A stretch of 64,000 bases of DNA, from NCBI GenBank assembly GCA_965243755.1, contig CBDEVW010000003.1:620001-684000 (forward strand), given 5' to 3'. The stretch comes from JANSWY01 sp965243755 (GTDB lineage Bacteria; Bacteroidota; Bacteroidia; Cytophagales; Cyclobacteriaceae). The position numbers and the translations under genes were made by a program. The notes beneath the pieces were generated by a model that ran no database searches, was not told the origin of the DNA, and saw only the letters and a list, made by a program, of their open reading frames with translations. Below are positions 63,231 to 64,000 of the stretch, piece by piece. Numbering within the stretch: position 1 is the first letter of the stretch; the number at the start of each line of letters is the position of its first letter.

Positions 63231-63890
63231 ATGATCATTCAATCCAATGTAATTCCTATGGTCATTGATCAAAATAGTAGAAGTGACCGAGCCTATGACA
63301 TCTATAGCCTGCTGCTGAAAGAAAGAATAATTTTTTTGGGCAGTAATATCGATGATCAGGTAGCCAACCTGATTGTAGCGCAATTACTCTTTCTAAACAG
63401 CCAGGACCCCAAAAGGCAAATCGACATGTACATTCAATCGCCGGGAGGTGCCGTCTATGCGGGATTAGCGATCTATGATGCCATGCAAATGATCAGCGCT
63501 CCTGTTTCCACTGTGGCGGTAGGTTTTAGTGGAAGTATGGCCACTGCACTGCTGACTTCAGGAACGAAAGGTAAACGGTACGCCCTGGCACAGGCTACTA
63601 TTCATCAACACCCAACAGGAGGTGGCGCCAAGGGATATACCGAAGACGTTAGAATTGCCACCAGGGAGCAGGAGCGTTTACAGACCCAGCTATTTCATCT
63701 GATTGGTAAAAATACCGGCCACAGTTGGAAGGAAATTGAAGAATATTTTCGCAGAGACAGGTTTCTCAATGCACTTGAAGCTAAAGAATATGGGTTGGTT
63801 GATGAAGTCCTGGGAGACACCTCCAATCTCATCAGTGTAGAGAATAAGGAGCCAGAGGTCAGGTTCTATCATCAGGAGAACAATCAATAA
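63231..63890 (+). CDS. ClpP-family serine protease, variant form
   Basis: A 219-residue ClpP-like peptidase. Ser102 (FSGSMAT), His127 (in HQHPTGG) and Asp176 (RRDRF) have the same spacing as Ser97-His122-Asp171 of E. coli ClpP (25 and 49), so the triad is complete. The surroundings differ from housekeeping ClpP: GSMATAL replaces ASMGAFL, and IHQHP replaces MIHQP. The chain lacks the usual C-terminal tail. It is probably a second, specialised ClpP. Its place after a sigma factor and a putative anti-sigma suggests it may degrade a regulator; this is inference. Confidence 0.9.
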   Translation: MIIQSNVIPMVIDQNSRSDRAYDIYSLLLKERIIFLGSNIDDQVANLIVAQLLFLNSQDPKRQIDMYIQSPGGAVYAGLAIYDAMQMISAPVSTVAVGFSGSMATALLTSGTKGKRYALAQATIHQHPTGGGAKGYTEDVRIATREQERLQTQLFHLIGKNTGHSWKEIEEYFRRDRFLNALEAKEYGLVDEVLGDTSNLISVENKEPEVRFYHQENNQ

Positions 63891-64000
63891 GATGCTCTCT
63901 TTGGATCATAGATTGGACCGTTAATCACAAAGCTGGCGTAATTGCAATTAAAATGTCAATTCTCTTAATATATTTAAGAAACATCACCAAAAACAGATGA
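63891..64000. other. Intergenic end of the window
   Basis: 110 A/T-rich bases after clpP. No gene or terminator hairpin with a T tract is seen. Confidence 0.4.

Overview
The window looks like chromosomal DNA from a member of the Bacteroidota, most likely of the Cytophagales type. The evidence is: an alternative complex III (act) operon joined to caa3-type oxidase genes; a C-terminal type IX secretion (T9SS) sorting domain on a secreted amylase; the long three-domain form of IspG; a hybrid histidine kinase ending in an AraC domain; LytTR and propeller-kinase regulators; and an exact Bacteroidota promoter (TTTG, 19 bases, TAnnTTTG) in front of actA. No rRNA, tRNA or CRISPR array was seen.

Layout. 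1-1.5 kb: 3' part of a secreted GH13 amylase. 1.5-6.6 kb (minus): short-chain dehydrogenase, ispG, a small membrane protein, a YjbR protein, an SGNH hydrolase and a lipoprotein. 6.8-8.2 kb (plus): an Mla-type ABC permease and ATPase. 8.2-28.8 kb (minus): about 20 kb of tightly packed respiratory genes, read from 28.7 kb leftwards as actABCDEF, ctaC, ctaD, ctaA, ctaB, two subunit III genes and subunit IV. A hairpin terminator follows, then a degenerate Sco-like gene, a DUF420 (CtaM-like) gene, two small membrane-protein genes and a 1218-residue sensor kinase. actF carries an apparent single-base frameshift near its 3' end. This region encodes electron transfer from quinol through complex III to a heme a oxidase, together with heme A synthesis and oxidase assembly.

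28.8-31.7 kb is non-coding and rich in repeats. It is interrupted by a complete IS3-family element (29065-30521) with 25-base inverted ends and a GGG target duplication. The empty target site can be read from a second copy of the same repeat. To its right lies an array of five palindromes at an exact 22-base period, then a 14-base palindrome, a 20-base direct repeat and a small ORF.

31.7-50.3 kb is mixed. It holds a GH3-remnant/beta-lactamase-fold hydrolase, a SerB-SerA fusion and, 7.5 kb further on, a SerC-like aminotransferase (together a full set of serine-synthesis activities). It also has an SGNH-like lipoprotein, an OmpA-family protein, a LytTR regulator with its propeller kinase, a tandem universal stress protein, a radical SAM protein, an OmpH/Skp protein and an Xre-RES toxin-antitoxin pair.

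50.4-64 kb holds a secreted protein with a possible PldA-like barrel, a DUF4382 lipoprotein, a FtsX/MacB-type permease, a G/T-rich repeat tract and a hybrid two-component regulator. These are followed by a seven-repeat FG-GAP protein coupled to a 57-residue protein with a PID-type C-terminal sorting signal, and finally an ECF sigma factor, a small protein and a variant ClpP in one operon. No single large unknown system stands out. The best candidates for new biology are the 22-base palindrome array, the FG-GAP/PID-tail pair, the sigma-ClpP operon and the altered oxidase-assembly genes.
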